A program made the position numbers and the translations under genes. Of a stretch of 64,000 nt of DNA, positions 43,961 to 53,787 are shown piece after piece. This DNA is from Allotamlana fucoidanivorans (GTDB lineage: Bacteria > Bacteroidota > Bacteroidia > Flavobacteriales > Flavobacteriaceae). The stretch covers positions 62,001 to 126,000 of the forward strand of contig NZ_VDCS01000001.1 of the NCBI RefSeq assembly GCF_006265225.1, given 5' to 3'. The notes below the pieces were generated by a model that was not told the origin of the DNA, did no database searches, and was given only the letters and a program-made list of their open reading frames with translations. The first letter of the stretch is position 1; every line of letters begins with the position of its first letter.

Positions 43961-46900
43961 ATGAAAAAACAAATTACTCTGTTTTTGAGACGTAGCTTCT
44001 TGCTTGGAGCGCTTCTCATGTTTATGAGTTTTCATCATGCAAATGCACAACAAACCATTAATGGAACTGTTGTTGACGAAGCTGGTGTTGGCATCCCTGG
44101 CGCAAACGTTATCGTAAAGGGAACAACTACTGGATCTGTCACCGATTTTGATGGAAATTTCAGTATTTCAGCATCAGCTTCTGATGTTCTAGAAATCTCT
44201 TTCATTGGCTACGTTACCCAATCTATTACGGTTGGCAACCAAACTAAAATCAACGTAACCCTTATTGAAGATGCGGCAGAACTTGACGAAGTGGTTGTTA
44301 TTGGATATGGTACTGCTAAAAAAAGTGACCTCACAGGAGCTGTTTCTCAGGTTTCTGCTAAATCATTTGAAAAGCAACCATTAACCCGTGTTGAAGACGC
44401 TTTATCAGGTAGAGCTGCTGGTGTAACGGTATCAAGACAAGGTGGTGCTCCTGGTGCAGCCATTAAAGTTAGGGTTCGTGGAGTAAACTCTATTAATCAA
44501 GATAACAGTCCATTAGTAGTTATTGATGGTATTATTGGCGGAGATTTAAGCACCATAAACCCAAATGACATTGCTTCTATGGATGTATTAAAAGATGCAT
44601 CCGCAACAGCTATCTATGGATCGAGAGGTGCTAACGGGGTAATTATGGTAACCACGAAGAAAGGTAAAGGGAAATCTAAAATAGATGTAGATTATTTTAC
44701 CACAATATCTTCTGTTCCAGAATACCTTCCTACGCTAAATGCAGCAAATTTTGCAAGAATTGAGAACAGCAGACGTGTTCGTGTTGGTGGTTCACCAATA
44801 TTTTCAGATTCTGAAATCAGTGATTTAGCGGCAAGCGGCGGAACAGACTATCAAAGAGAACTTTTTCAAACAGGTCTTTCTAATAACGTTCAATTATCTG
44901 CAAGCGGATCAGAAGGGAAAATCAACTATTTCCTTTCAGGAAATTACGTAAATGAAGAAGGAATTGTAAAAAGTACAGGTTTTGAAAGATATTCGGTTCG
45001 TGCGAATGTAAACTCAAATATAGCCGATAATTTTAAAATCGGTTTAAATGTATTCGCAACTAGAGCCAATACCAAAAATGACATTACAGCCTTAAATCGT
45101 TTTCAAGGTAGTTTAGTTGTGAAAGCATTGACATGGGATCCTACAACACCTATATTTGATGAAAACGGACAATATAACAGATTTTCAACTCGATCATTAG
45201 CATCACTTAATCAAAATCCAATCGAGGACATTAACACCACTGACAGAAATAGCATCAACGATAGACTAAACGTTAATTTTAACTTGAATTGGGATATCAA
45301 CGACGCCTTTAACTACACTTTACTGGCCGGTGCTTCAACCATCAATAATGCCACAGAATCATATGTGTTAGACCACCCATTAAACGATGTTAGTTTTGGC
45401 AATGCCAAAAACACAACGCACCAGGTGAGTAACATTTTAACTTGGCATCAATTATTTGCTGATAAACATGATGTAAAAGTAACAGGTGTTTATGAGTTTT
45501 CTGGTTTTGAAAGCAGATGGAATGCTTATAATGGTAATGACTTATCACTTCCTTTAGGGTTTTATTTAGGAGAACTTGCTGCTGCAAGAAATTTTAATAA
45601 CAATTACTCTAAATCAGCCTTAGAGTCCATAATGGGTAGAGCCGAATACATATACAATGATGTATTCTTTTTAACTGGTACAGTTCGTTCTGATTCATCA
45701 TCTAAATTTAGATCCGGAAAAAGAAATGGTGTTTTTCCTTCAGTATCGGCAAGATATAACTTTTCTAATATGTTAGGTGAAGGAGACACTTTTACAGGTT
45801 TGAGTCTTAGAGCAGGCTGGGGACAAGTGGGTAATGAAAACATTGCTCCTTACACTACTTTCCCAACAGTTACAATAAATAGCACCTATGCTTTTGACGG
45901 TGCCAATGTACAGCCTGGATCTGCCCCAGATGGATATGGCAATCCAGATTTAACTTGGGAAACTACTACACAAACCAATGTGGGTGTTGATCTAGGTCTT
46001 TTCAATGGTAGAGCAAACTTATCATTAGACTATTATGTTAAAAACACTGAAGATTTATTACTAGATGTTCCGGTACCTGACACAAATGGAGGAGGGTTTA
46101 TTAAACAAAATTTAGGAGAAATAGAGAATAAAGGTTTTGATATTTCTTTAAACGGAACCATTATTCAAAATGATAATTTTAACTGGAACTCAGTATTCAC
46201 TTTCTCATATGTAAAAAACAAAGTAATCGATTTAGGTGATGTTGATGAAATTCAAGGCTCTTTTGAAAGTGTTGATGGTCAGCAAAGAAGATGGAATAGA
46301 ATTCAGGTAGGCGAGCCTATTGGTCAATTTTGGGGAGCTACTTTCTTAGGCACTTGGAAATCTACCGACAATATTCCTGTTAATGAAACTGGTGAACCTA
46401 TTGCCATCCCTGGAGATGCTAAATATCTGTTAGATGATGACAACAATTTGGTTTTTGGTGTTATTGGTAATGGTACACCAAATACTTTTTGGGGATTCAA
46501 CAACACACTTACATATAAAAACTGGGATTTTAATGTGTTTTTCCAAGGCGTTCATGGATTTGACGTGTTAAATGCCGTTCAAGGGATTATAGTTGGTAAT
46601 ACAGGAAACCAGAGAAGTTTCTTAGCTGCAGATCAAGTGAACCAATGGACCGCAACAAATGAAACTGACATTCCAGCTGGTGGACGTAATGAAATTGGCT
46701 CTACAAGATTTGTTGAAAAGGGAGATTTTATTCGATTAAGCAATTTATCTATAGGTTATACATTTAATGATCTTTTTAGTACAATTGACTATTTGAAACT
46801 TTATGCATCTGGTCAAAACCTTTTCTTAATCACCGATTACACAGGTTATGATCCAGAACACACCTCAAGACCAGCAAATAATGCAGGTAATGTTGATGTA

Positions 46901-46972
46901 GCTGCCGGTATCAATGTAGGAGCTTATCCAAATCCTCGTACATTTTCTTTAGGTGTTAAATTTGGATTTTAA
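43961..46972 (+). CDS. SusC/RagA family TonB-dependent receptor
   Basis: A 1003-residue outer-membrane receptor of full length. A signal peptide (about residues 1-29) precedes a carboxypeptidase D-like domain (QTINGTVVDEAGVGIPGANV to about 108). Next come the TonB-box-like DEVVVIGYGTAKK, the plug with SQVSAKSFEKQPLTRVEDAL and GSRGANGVIMVTTKKGKG, and a 22-strand barrel ending LGVKFGF. With SusD it imports oligomers too large for porins. The substrate is not evident from sequence; the sulfatase-lactonase neighbour hints at a sulfated, lactone-containing compound. susD starts 35 bases downstream. Confidence 0.95.
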   Translation: MKKQITLFLRRSFLLGALLMFMSFHHANAQQTINGTVVDEAGVGIPGANVIVKGTTTGSVTDFDGNFSISASASDVLEISFIGYVTQSITVGNQTKINVTLIEDAAELDEVVVIGYGTAKKSDLTGAVSQVSAKSFEKQPLTRVEDALSGRAAGVTVSRQGGAPGAAIKVRVRGVNSINQDNSPLVVIDGIIGGDLSTINPNDIASMDVLKDASATAIYGSRGANGVIMVTTKKGKGKSKIDVDYFTTISSVPEYLPTLNAANFARIENSRRVRVGGSPIFSDSEISDLAASGGTDYQRELFQTGLSNNVQLSASGSEGKINYFLSGNYVNEEGIVKSTGFERYSVRANVNSNIADNFKIGLNVFATRANTKNDITALNRFQGSLVVKALTWDPTTPIFDENGQYNRFSTRSLASLNQNPIEDINTTDRNSINDRLNVNFNLNWDINDAFNYTLLAGASTINNATESYVLDHPLNDVSFGNAKNTTHQVSNILTWHQLFADKHDVKVTGVYEFSGFESRWNAYNGNDLSLPLGFYLGELAAARNFNNNYSKSALESIMGRAEYIYNDVFFLTGTVRSDSSSKFRSGKRNGVFPSVSARYNFSNMLGEGDTFTGLSLRAGWGQVGNENIAPYTTFPTVTINSTYAFDGANVQPGSAPDGYGNPDLTWETTTQTNVGVDLGLFNGRANLSLDYYVKNTEDLLLDVPVPDTNGGGFIKQNLGEIENKGFDISLNGTIIQNDNFNWNSVFTFSYVKNKVIDLGDVDEIQGSFESVDGQQRRWNRIQVGEPIGQFWGATFLGTWKSTDNIPVNETGEPIAIPGDAKYLLDDDNNLVFGVIGNGTPNTFWGFNNTLTYKNWDFNVFFQGVHGFDVLNAVQGIIVGNTGNQRSFLAADQVNQWTATNETDIPAGGRNEIGSTRFVEKGDFIRLSNLSIGYTFNDLFSTIDYLKLYASGQNLFLITDYTGYDPEHTSRPANNAGNVDVAAGINVGAYPNPRTFSLGVKFGF

Positions 46973-47007
46973 AAGAATTGTTTAAAAAAATAAAAATTAT
47001 AAATAAT

Positions 47008-48537
47008 ATGAAAAACATTGAATTTTTCAGATATATTAAAGTAAAAGCACTATCTATATTGGTTCTTTTATTGGTAATCTCCGTTCAGAATTGTGCTGAT
47101 TTGGAAGAAGACCCTACCATTTCAAGGTTAGCACCTGGTCAATATACCCTTCAGGAGGAATTAGAACTCGGTGTAACTGGAATTTATTCTAGACTAAGAA
47201 ATGCATCACAATGGTCAACTTTTTTTGTAAATGGTTGGTCTGGTGATGACATCACAACCCATAGAGTAAGTAACAAAGCTGATTTTCGAGAGTTTGATCA
47301 ACGCGTTGTAGCACCTACTAATGGAAGAATCGCGTCCAACTGGCGTGATATTTATGCCATGGTAAGAGCTGCCAATAATGCCCTTGAAAGTGCTGCTGGT
47401 TTAAATTTACCTGATCAAGATGCACAAGATAGATTAATTGGTGAAGTGCACTTCCTTAGAGGTGTTATGTTTTTTCATCTAACCAGAATACATGGAACTA
47501 TACCCCTTCCTTTAACCTCAATACCCGATTTTAACATTGGTCTTTCAACTCAAGAAGAAGTATACCAGCAAATAGAATCTGACTTACTTCGAGCAGAAGA
47601 ATTATTACCTGCTAAATACCCTGATGTACAAAAAGGTGCTCCTAGACCAAATTCTGGATCTGCACGTGCTATGTTAGCGCGCTTATACCTAGACTGGGCT
47701 GGATTTCCAGAAAAAAATACATCAAAATATGCAGAAGCTGCCTCTAGTGCTAAAAAAGTCATGGATAATGCGGGAGCTCATGGTTTTGGTTTAGTGGAAG
47801 ACTTAAATGACTTATGGACATTAGAAAACAGATTTAACGATGAAAGTATTTGGACCATTGCCTATAACAGAGCAAATGGATTGAATAACCGTAAATTTGG
47901 TAAGCTAGGAAACCCTTCAGATGTTGGTGGTTGGCAAGAAACTTTTGCCGAAATTAAATTTTATGAAGATTTTCCTGAAGGAGCACGTAAAGATGCCACC
48001 TACAGATCTGATGGTGTTTGGGGAGATTGGGAAAACTTTACCGATCAAGCTACCCCTGTATTCACTAAAATTGTAGGCCCTCCAGGAGATATCTCATTAG
48101 ATGATTTTAATACAGACAGAAATGATTTCTACATGAGATATGCCGAAGTATTACTAATCTATGCTGAAGCTTCTGGGCGTTCAGGAAATGTAACCACTGA
48201 AGCTTGGGAAGCCTTAAACAAAATAAGAAGAAGAGCTGCTGGTCTTCCATATAATACTCCAGATCCTTCGGTTGATGTGACTAGCGGTGACATTGCTGAA
48301 CTAGCCTTCACAGAACGTAAATGGGAATTTGCCGGTGAATGGATTAGATGGAATGACTTAGTACGTATGGAGCGTGTAAAAGAAGCTTTATCTGATAGAG
48401 ATCCGCAAAGTTCTTTTAACTCAGATGGTGAATTATTAGACGTTCAAAATCCAATTTTAGGATCATTAGAAACCAGCAACTATTTTGCTCCAATACCGCA
48501 AAATGAAGTTGACTTAAATCCTAATCTTAAAAAATAA
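47008..48537 (+). CDS. RagB/SusD family nutrient-binding lipoprotein
   Basis: A 509-residue surface lipoprotein. The signal peptide KALSILVLLLVISVQNC places Cys29 as the lipid anchor, followed by ADLEEDPT. The SusD TPR core is seen in RDIYAMVRAANNALESA, RLIGEVHFLRGVMFFHLTR and SGSARAMLARLYLDWAG. The C-terminal block has YMRYAEVLLIYAEA, ERKWEFAGEWIRWNDLVRM and PIPQNEVDLNPNL. It captures the ligand for SusC. An in-frame TTG at 46978 is rejected because the ATG gives a proper lipoprotein signal. A strong terminator follows. Confidence 0.94.
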   Translation: MKNIEFFRYIKVKALSILVLLLVISVQNCADLEEDPTISRLAPGQYTLQEELELGVTGIYSRLRNASQWSTFFVNGWSGDDITTHRVSNKADFREFDQRVVAPTNGRIASNWRDIYAMVRAANNALESAAGLNLPDQDAQDRLIGEVHFLRGVMFFHLTRIHGTIPLPLTSIPDFNIGLSTQEEVYQQIESDLLRAEELLPAKYPDVQKGAPRPNSGSARAMLARLYLDWAGFPEKNTSKYAEAASSAKKVMDNAGAHGFGLVEDLNDLWTLENRFNDESIWTIAYNRANGLNNRKFGKLGNPSDVGGWQETFAEIKFYEDFPEGARKDATYRSDGVWGDWENFTDQATPVFTKIVGPPGDISLDDFNTDRNDFYMRYAEVLLIYAEASGRSGNVTTEAWEALNKIRRRAAGLPYNTPDPSVDVTSGDIAELAFTERKWEFAGEWIRWNDLVRMERVKEALSDRDPQSSFNSDGELLDVQNPILGSLETSNYFAPIPQNEVDLNPNLKK

Positions 48538-48559
48538 GTTTCTCAAATAGTTAGTTTTT

Positions 48560-48598
48560 AAAACGGTAAGAAATAATAATTTCTTACCGTTTTTTTTA
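48560..48598 (+). terminator. Strong terminator after susD
   Basis: A 15-bp perfect stem (arms AAAACGGTAAGAAAT and ATTTCTTACCGTTTT), a 4-base loop AATA and a T-run, 23 bases after the susD stop. It separates susCD from the VCBS gene. Confidence 0.92.
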
Positions 48599-48619
48599 AA
48601 TTCTACATAGTCAATTTAT

Positions 48620-48627
48620 TATATTTG
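48620..48627 (+). promoter_or_regulatory. -7 element for the VCBS lipoprotein
   Basis: TATATTTG (TAnnTTTG) shortly after the susD terminator, giving a leader of about 60 nucleotides. Confidence 0.5.
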
Positions 48628-48693
48628 TTAGGCACTCCAACAACCACAAAACCCTAAGTATACACTACTTAACAACAACATTTATTTGATACT

Positions 48694-51600
48694 ATGAAAG
48701 TTAGCAAATTCAAAAACAACCTCAACATAATAGCTACATGTTTGGTTCTATCTATTTCTATATTTTCTTGTGAAAATGAGAAAAAAGTAGAATCTACAGA
48801 AATAAGTGAACATTCAACAAAATTATTCACTACCCTGAATCAATCAGAAACAGGCATTGATTTTATAAACACCCTTGAAGAAACTGTTGACGCCAATTAT
48901 TTTCAATACAACTACATGTATATTGGAAGCGGTGTTGCGGCAGGCGATATCAACAATGATGGTTTGATAGACTTATTTTTTACCTCAAATTCAGAGAACA
49001 ATAGACTTTATTTAAATAAAGGTAACTTTCAATTTGAGGATATTACAAAACAAGCTGGTATTTTAAACCTAAAAGGCTTTGATACAGGGGTTACCTTTGT
49101 AGATGTGAATACTGATGGGTTTTTAGATATTTATGTCTCTAGAGGTGGCTGGATTGATGAAGACGATAGGTTTGCAAACCTTTTATACATCAATAACGGT
49201 GACCTTACCTTTACTGAACAGGGAAAAGAACGTGGTTTAGCAGATAGCAATAGAACCATTCAAGCTATTTTCTTTGACTATGACAACGACAATGATTTAG
49301 ATGTTTATATTTCAAATGCTGCCGATATTGTAAATAGAAACCAAACTGATGTTTTTGATTTAAAGGCCCTTCAAACCGATCCTAAAACCATGGCACTTAA
49401 AGGGAGTGACAAACTATACAACAACGATGGAACAGGGCATTTCACAGATGTATCTCTTAAAGCTGGCATCATGCCAGAAATGGCCTTTGGATTAAACCCC
49501 GAAGTTATGGATTTTAATAACGATGGCTGGTTAGATATATACGTAAACAACGATTTTAATATGCCCGATTTTGCATATATAAATAATCAAGATGGGACGT
49601 TTACTGAAAGTAGAGATCAAGTGGTAAAACATATGTCGTTCAATAGTATGGGTGGTGATGTAGCTGATGTAAATAATGATGGCTATCTAGATTTAATGAC
49701 CCTTGATATGAACCCCAAAGATTATATAAGATCTAAAACCACCATGGGCATGACTTCTGTAAGTCAATTTGAAAAAATGACCAACAACGGGTATCACTAC
49801 CAATACATGCACAATATGCTGCAAATAAATAATGGAAATGGGACGTTTAGAGAAGTATCAAAAATGGCTGATATTGGCGATACAGACTGGAGTTGGGCCT
49901 TGCTATCTGCAGATTTTGACCTTGATGGGCTAAACGATATTTTTGTTACAAATGGCGTGTTTAGAGACGTTATTGATAGAGATTCAAATAAAGCTATTGC
50001 TGAGCAATTAAGGCAAAATAACAGAAAACCAACTAAAGAAGACTTTTTAAAGTATGCACAAATGCTACCGCAACAAAAGCTAAATAATTATTTCTTCAAG
50101 AATAATGGCAATCTTACATTTGAAGATACTTCTACGGAGTGGGTTGATGAAGCACCTTCCTTTTCTAATGGTGCTGTATATGCCGATTTAGATAATGACG
50201 GGGATCTTGATATTGTAGTAAATAATATAAATGACAGTGCCTCAGTTTTAAAAAATAATGCCATAGAACAGCAAAAAGGTAATTTTCTTCAAATAACCTT
50301 TGAAGGCCCTGAAACCAACACATTTGGTGTTGGTTCCTTGGTCACCATTACTCTTGACAATAATACTAAATTGGTGCGTCAATTGATTAACACAAGGGGA
50401 TTTTTATCTTCCGTTTCCAATAAATTGCACTTTGGTATCGGGGCATCACAGACAATCAAAAATGTAGAGGTATTGTGGCAAGATGGGAAAAAACAAGATT
50501 TCAACACTGTAAAAATGAACTCCGTTTTACATGTTAAATATACTGATGCCACTAAACCTGAAGAGGAACATTCTGAAAATTCATCGAAAAAACTATTCAG
50601 CAAAATAACTCTTAATACAAAACATATTGACCCTTATTTTAATGATTATGACCTTCAGGTATTACTGCCTCATAAATTATCTCAAACAGGTCCAGCTCTA
50701 GCTAAAGCAGATGTAAATGGCGATGGTAACGAGGATATTTTTATTGGCGGAGGCCATACTCAACCTGGGCAAATTCTTTTAGGGCAATCCTCAGGAAAAT
50801 TTATAACAAGTAGCAATGCCGCTTTAGCAAAAGATAAACAATACGAGGATGTTGGGGCTTGTTTCTTTGATGCAGATAATGATGGTGATCTTGATTTATA
50901 TGTAGTAAGCGGAAGCTATGAATTTACCAGAAATCCAAGAATGTTAAAAGATCGTTTATATCTCAACAACGGAAAAGGGAACTTTACAAAATCACAACTG
51001 CCTGATTTTTATGCTGCAGGTTCGGTTGTTGTACCTGCCGATTACGACAATGATGGAGATATTGATTTATTTGTGGGAGGACGTGTTATTCCTGCCAAAT
51101 ACCCACATGCACCAAAAAGTTATCTCCTTATAAATAATCAGGGTAGTTTTACTGAGGATACTAGTACTTTAGCACCTGCTTTATTAAACCTAGGTATGGT
51201 AACCGATGCTACCTGGTTTGATATTGACAACGACAATGATTTAGATTTGGTTGTTACCGGTGAATGGATGGGAATTGAAGTGTTGCTGAACGAGTCTGGA
51301 AAACTTGAAAAATCTAAATATTATGAGTCGTTAAACCAAGCTAAAGGATGGTGGAACAAATTGCTTATAGTGGATGTTGACAATGATGGTGACAAAGATA
51401 TTGTAGCAGGAAATCTGGGCTTAAATTATAAATTCCACGCCTCAGCAGAAAAACCATTTCATGTTTATACTTCAGATTTTGATTATAATGGTACAGAAGA
51501 TATTTTCTTAGCAAAATATTACAAAGACAAACAAGTTCCAGTAAGAGGTAAAGGTTGTACGGCTCAACAAATGCCACATTTACAATCAAAAATTAAAACC

Positions 51601-52050
51601 TATCAAGACTTTGCAAATAGAGATATTGAAGGCATTGTAGGCCCAGGTATTAAAAATGCGTTACACTATGAGGTTACCGAATTTAAATCTGGAATTTTTA
51701 TAAACCAAGGAGATAATAATTTTGACTTTAAACCATTTGATAATGACGTACAACAATCACCTATAAATAGTATTCTATTTTATGATTTTAATAATGACGG
51801 CCACAAAGATCTTCTTTTAGCAGGGAATAATTATCAATCGGAGGTTGAAACCACCCGAGCAGACTCTGGCATAGGAAATATTTTGTTAGGCGATGGTAAT
51901 GGCGGGTTTACCGCAATGCATCATTTAAATTCCGGTTTCTTTATAGACAAAGATATTAGAGGTGTTATTGTTGTGGAAGGAAAAGGGAAACCACACGTTT
52001 TTGTTGCTAATAACAATGCAACACATGATATCTTTACGGTAAACAACTAA
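48694..52050 (+). CDS. FG-GAP/VCBS repeat lipoprotein with ASPIC/UnbV domain
   Basis: A 1118-residue lipoprotein: signal NIIATCLVLSISIFSC (Cys26), then CENEKK. Many FG-GAP blades carry calcium-binding-like loops (DINNDGLIDLFF, DYDNDNDLDVYI, DLDNDGDLDIVVNN, DVNGDGNEDIFIGG, DYDNDGDIDLFVGG). An ASPIC/UnbV domain lies in the middle at about residues 535-625 (FGVGSLVTITLDNNTK, LHFGIGASQTIKNVEVLWQDG), giving propeller-UnbV-propeller. Such CRTAC1-like proteins are often encoded beside SusCD pairs in Bacteroidetes and probably bind glycans or proteins at the cell surface. The last 4 bases overlap the convergent GT9 gene. Confidence 0.88.
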   Translation: MKVSKFKNNLNIIATCLVLSISIFSCENEKKVESTEISEHSTKLFTTLNQSETGIDFINTLEETVDANYFQYNYMYIGSGVAAGDINNDGLIDLFFTSNSENNRLYLNKGNFQFEDITKQAGILNLKGFDTGVTFVDVNTDGFLDIYVSRGGWIDEDDRFANLLYINNGDLTFTEQGKERGLADSNRTIQAIFFDYDNDNDLDVYISNAADIVNRNQTDVFDLKALQTDPKTMALKGSDKLYNNDGTGHFTDVSLKAGIMPEMAFGLNPEVMDFNNDGWLDIYVNNDFNMPDFAYINNQDGTFTESRDQVVKHMSFNSMGGDVADVNNDGYLDLMTLDMNPKDYIRSKTTMGMTSVSQFEKMTNNGYHYQYMHNMLQINNGNGTFREVSKMADIGDTDWSWALLSADFDLDGLNDIFVTNGVFRDVIDRDSNKAIAEQLRQNNRKPTKEDFLKYAQMLPQQKLNNYFFKNNGNLTFEDTSTEWVDEAPSFSNGAVYADLDNDGDLDIVVNNINDSASVLKNNAIEQQKGNFLQITFEGPETNTFGVGSLVTITLDNNTKLVRQLINTRGFLSSVSNKLHFGIGASQTIKNVEVLWQDGKKQDFNTVKMNSVLHVKYTDATKPEEEHSENSSKKLFSKITLNTKHIDPYFNDYDLQVLLPHKLSQTGPALAKADVNGDGNEDIFIGGGHTQPGQILLGQSSGKFITSSNAALAKDKQYEDVGACFFDADNDGDLDLYVVSGSYEFTRNPRMLKDRLYLNNGKGNFTKSQLPDFYAAGSVVVPADYDNDGDIDLFVGGRVIPAKYPHAPKSYLLINNQGSFTEDTSTLAPALLNLGMVTDATWFDIDNDNDLDLVVTGEWMGIEVLLNESGKLEKSKYYESLNQAKGWWNKLLIVDVDNDGDKDIVAGNLGLNYKFHASAEKPFHVYTSDFDYNGTEDIFLAKYYKDKQVPVRGKGCTAQQMPHLQSKIKTYQDFANRDIEGIVGPGIKNALHYEVTEFKSGIFINQGDNNFDFKPFDNDVQQSPINSILFYDFNNDGHKDLLLAGNNYQSEVETTRADSGIGNILLGDGNGGFTAMHHLNSGFFIDKDIRGVIVVEGKGKPHVFVANNNATHDIFTVNN

Positions 52051-53060
52051 ATGATTGCCTTTACTTTACTTACAATGTCATGAGGTAATATACTCCCAGA
52101 GGCTTTTTTATACGCTTCTGGGTATTTGTTTCCATAGACCGAGGTTGGAATCATAGGGAACTGTACTCTATCAGGCAACAACGCATGGTTTTCTGGTTGA
52201 TTAAACGGTGTAAACCCAGCATATGGATGTGTTACTCCCCAAATGGTAACCACTTTAACGCCATACATAGCGGCCATATGGGCATTACCTGAATCCATAC
52301 TCAACATAACATCTAAATTAGAAATAAGATCTAATTCATCACGCAAATCAAGTTTACCAACCACATTTACCACATGTTTAAATTGACGTTCAAAATCCTC
52401 TAAAATAGCTTTCTCTTTGCTTCCGCCTCCAAATAAAATTACATGATAATTTGAAGCAAGTTCTTCAATGACCTTCTTCATTAATTCCAGAGGGTACATT
52501 TTACCTTCATAGGTAGCAAATGGCGCTACACCAATATTCTTTTTCGTTTTAGATATAAAAGGCTTAGTAACATCACTTAAAGATGCCTTTTTAGGAAAAA
52601 CAGGATTCCCAAGATTTAAAGGAAAACCAAGCGCTCTAAACACATCTGCATAGCGCTCATGCGTACTTTTTAGTGGCTGAAACTGCTTCCCTGAAATCAG
52701 TGCTTTTTTGTCCTTACGTCCTTTATCAATGACCGCATATTTGTCTGCATGCACTAATCTTCTTAATATTTTACTCCGTAACACATCATGCAAATCTGCA
52801 ACACAATCAAAATTCTTGATATTTAAGGTTTTCGCCAATTTATACAATCCTAAAAGCCCTTTGTGCTTTCCATTAACCTCTGCAGAAAAAACCTCTACAC
52901 CACTTAAATCTCTAAAAAAAGGAGTAAAAAATTCTCGCGTTAAAACCGTGATTTTAACCTCGGGATACTGATGAATTAATGCTCTTAAAACAGGTATAGT
53001 CATAGCAACGTCCCCCATAGCTGAGAGACGTATCACTAAAATATGTGTTTGTTTTGGCAT
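52047..53060 (-). CDS. Glycosyltransferase family 9 (heptosyltransferase-like)
   Basis: A 337-residue cytoplasmic enzyme with GT-B fold. The N-terminus ILVIRLSAMGDVAMTIPVLR is the typical heptosyltransferase start, and the donor-binding region shows IGVAPFATYEGKMYPLELM, HVILFGGGSKEK, SNLDVMLSMDSGNAHMAAMY and VVTIWGVTHPYAGF. It should add a sugar to the lipopolysaccharide core; heptose itself is not certain. The DUF4254 gene lies 49 bases upstream on the same strand. Confidence 0.9.
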   Translation of the reverse strand: MPKQTHILVIRLSAMGDVAMTIPVLRALIHQYPEVKITVLTREFFTPFFRDLSGVEVFSAEVNGKHKGLLGLYKLAKTLNIKNFDCVADLHDVLRSKILRRLVHADKYAVIDKGRKDKKALISGKQFQPLKSTHERYADVFRALGFPLNLGNPVFPKKASLSDVTKPFISKTKKNIGVAPFATYEGKMYPLELMKKVIEELASNYHVILFGGGSKEKAILEDFERQFKHVVNVVGKLDLRDELDLISNLDVMLSMDSGNAHMAAMYGVKVVTIWGVTHPYAGFTPFNQPENHALLPDRVQFPMIPTSVYGNKYPEAYKKASGSILPHDIVSKVKAII

Positions 53061-53109
53061 GTCAATCTATAAGATGAGATCTTGAAAAGGAACTCCCGAT
53101 TGGACAATA

Positions 53110-53715
53110 CTACTTTTGAGAACGAAGTACAGGGTTTAACTCGTCATCATTGTACATTTTCATTTGCTTGTAAACCTTCATGTATTTATCGCCCTTCTCA
53201 ATATCACTTAAAAGCGTATCAATAGCCGTTGATAAATCTACACGTTGCTCTAACAATACATCTAATTTCTTTTTACAAGCTGCTTTATGCGCTTCAGAAG
53301 CATCAGCTCTTGTGGCCTCTTCATTCATATGGTAAATCTTCAATGCCAAAATAGAAAGCCTATCAATTCCCCAAGCAGGGCTTTCTGTGTTGATTGTAGC
53401 ATTAGCTTTTGGTGTCACCTCTTTATATACTTCCAAAAAATAGCTATCAATGTACTCCACCATATCTGTTCTGTCTTGATTTGAAGCATCAATTTGACGT
53501 TTTAATTTTAAAGCCGCTACAGGATCAATCTCTGGATCGCGAATTATATCTTCATAATGCCATTGAACCGTATCAATCCAGCACTTTCTGTATAATAAAT
53601 GCTCTATTAAATCACTCTCTGGAAAAGGATTTTCAAAAGGTTGATCTACGGTATTAATGATGTGATATTTTTCAATAACCTCCTGAAATATTTTATTCGC
53701 TTTTGATGTAAACAT
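53110..53715 (-). CDS. DUF4254 domain-containing protein
   Basis: A 201-residue helical cytoplasmic protein. The motifs NPFPESDLIEHLLYRKCWID, TVQWHYEDIIRDPEIDP and INTESPAWGIDRLSILALKI are characteristic of DUF4254. The function is unknown, but pairing with a GT9 gene as here is recurrent in flavobacteria and suggests a lipopolysaccharide role. It has its own -7 element at 53735-53742 and probably shares a transcript with the GT9 gene. Confidence 0.88.
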   Translation of the reverse strand: MFTSKANKIFQEVIEKYHIINTVDQPFENPFPESDLIEHLLYRKCWIDTVQWHYEDIIRDPEIDPVAALKLKRQIDASNQDRTDMVEYIDSYFLEVYKEVTPKANATINTESPAWGIDRLSILALKIYHMNEEATRADASEAHKAACKKKLDVLLEQRVDLSTAIDTLLSDIEKGDKYMKVYKQMKMYNDDELNPVLRSQK

Positions 53716-53734
53716 ACTTAAAAATTTTAAAATG

Positions 53735-53742
53735 CAAAGATA
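53735..53742 (-). promoter_or_regulatory. -7 element for DUF4254-GT9
   Basis: Reads TATCTTTG on the minus strand (TAnnTTTG), 19 bases before the DUF4254 ATG. Confidence 0.5.
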
Positions 53743-53787
53743 CTCTATATTTCCTTAACTTTACTATGGAAAAACCATTTTGACCCT

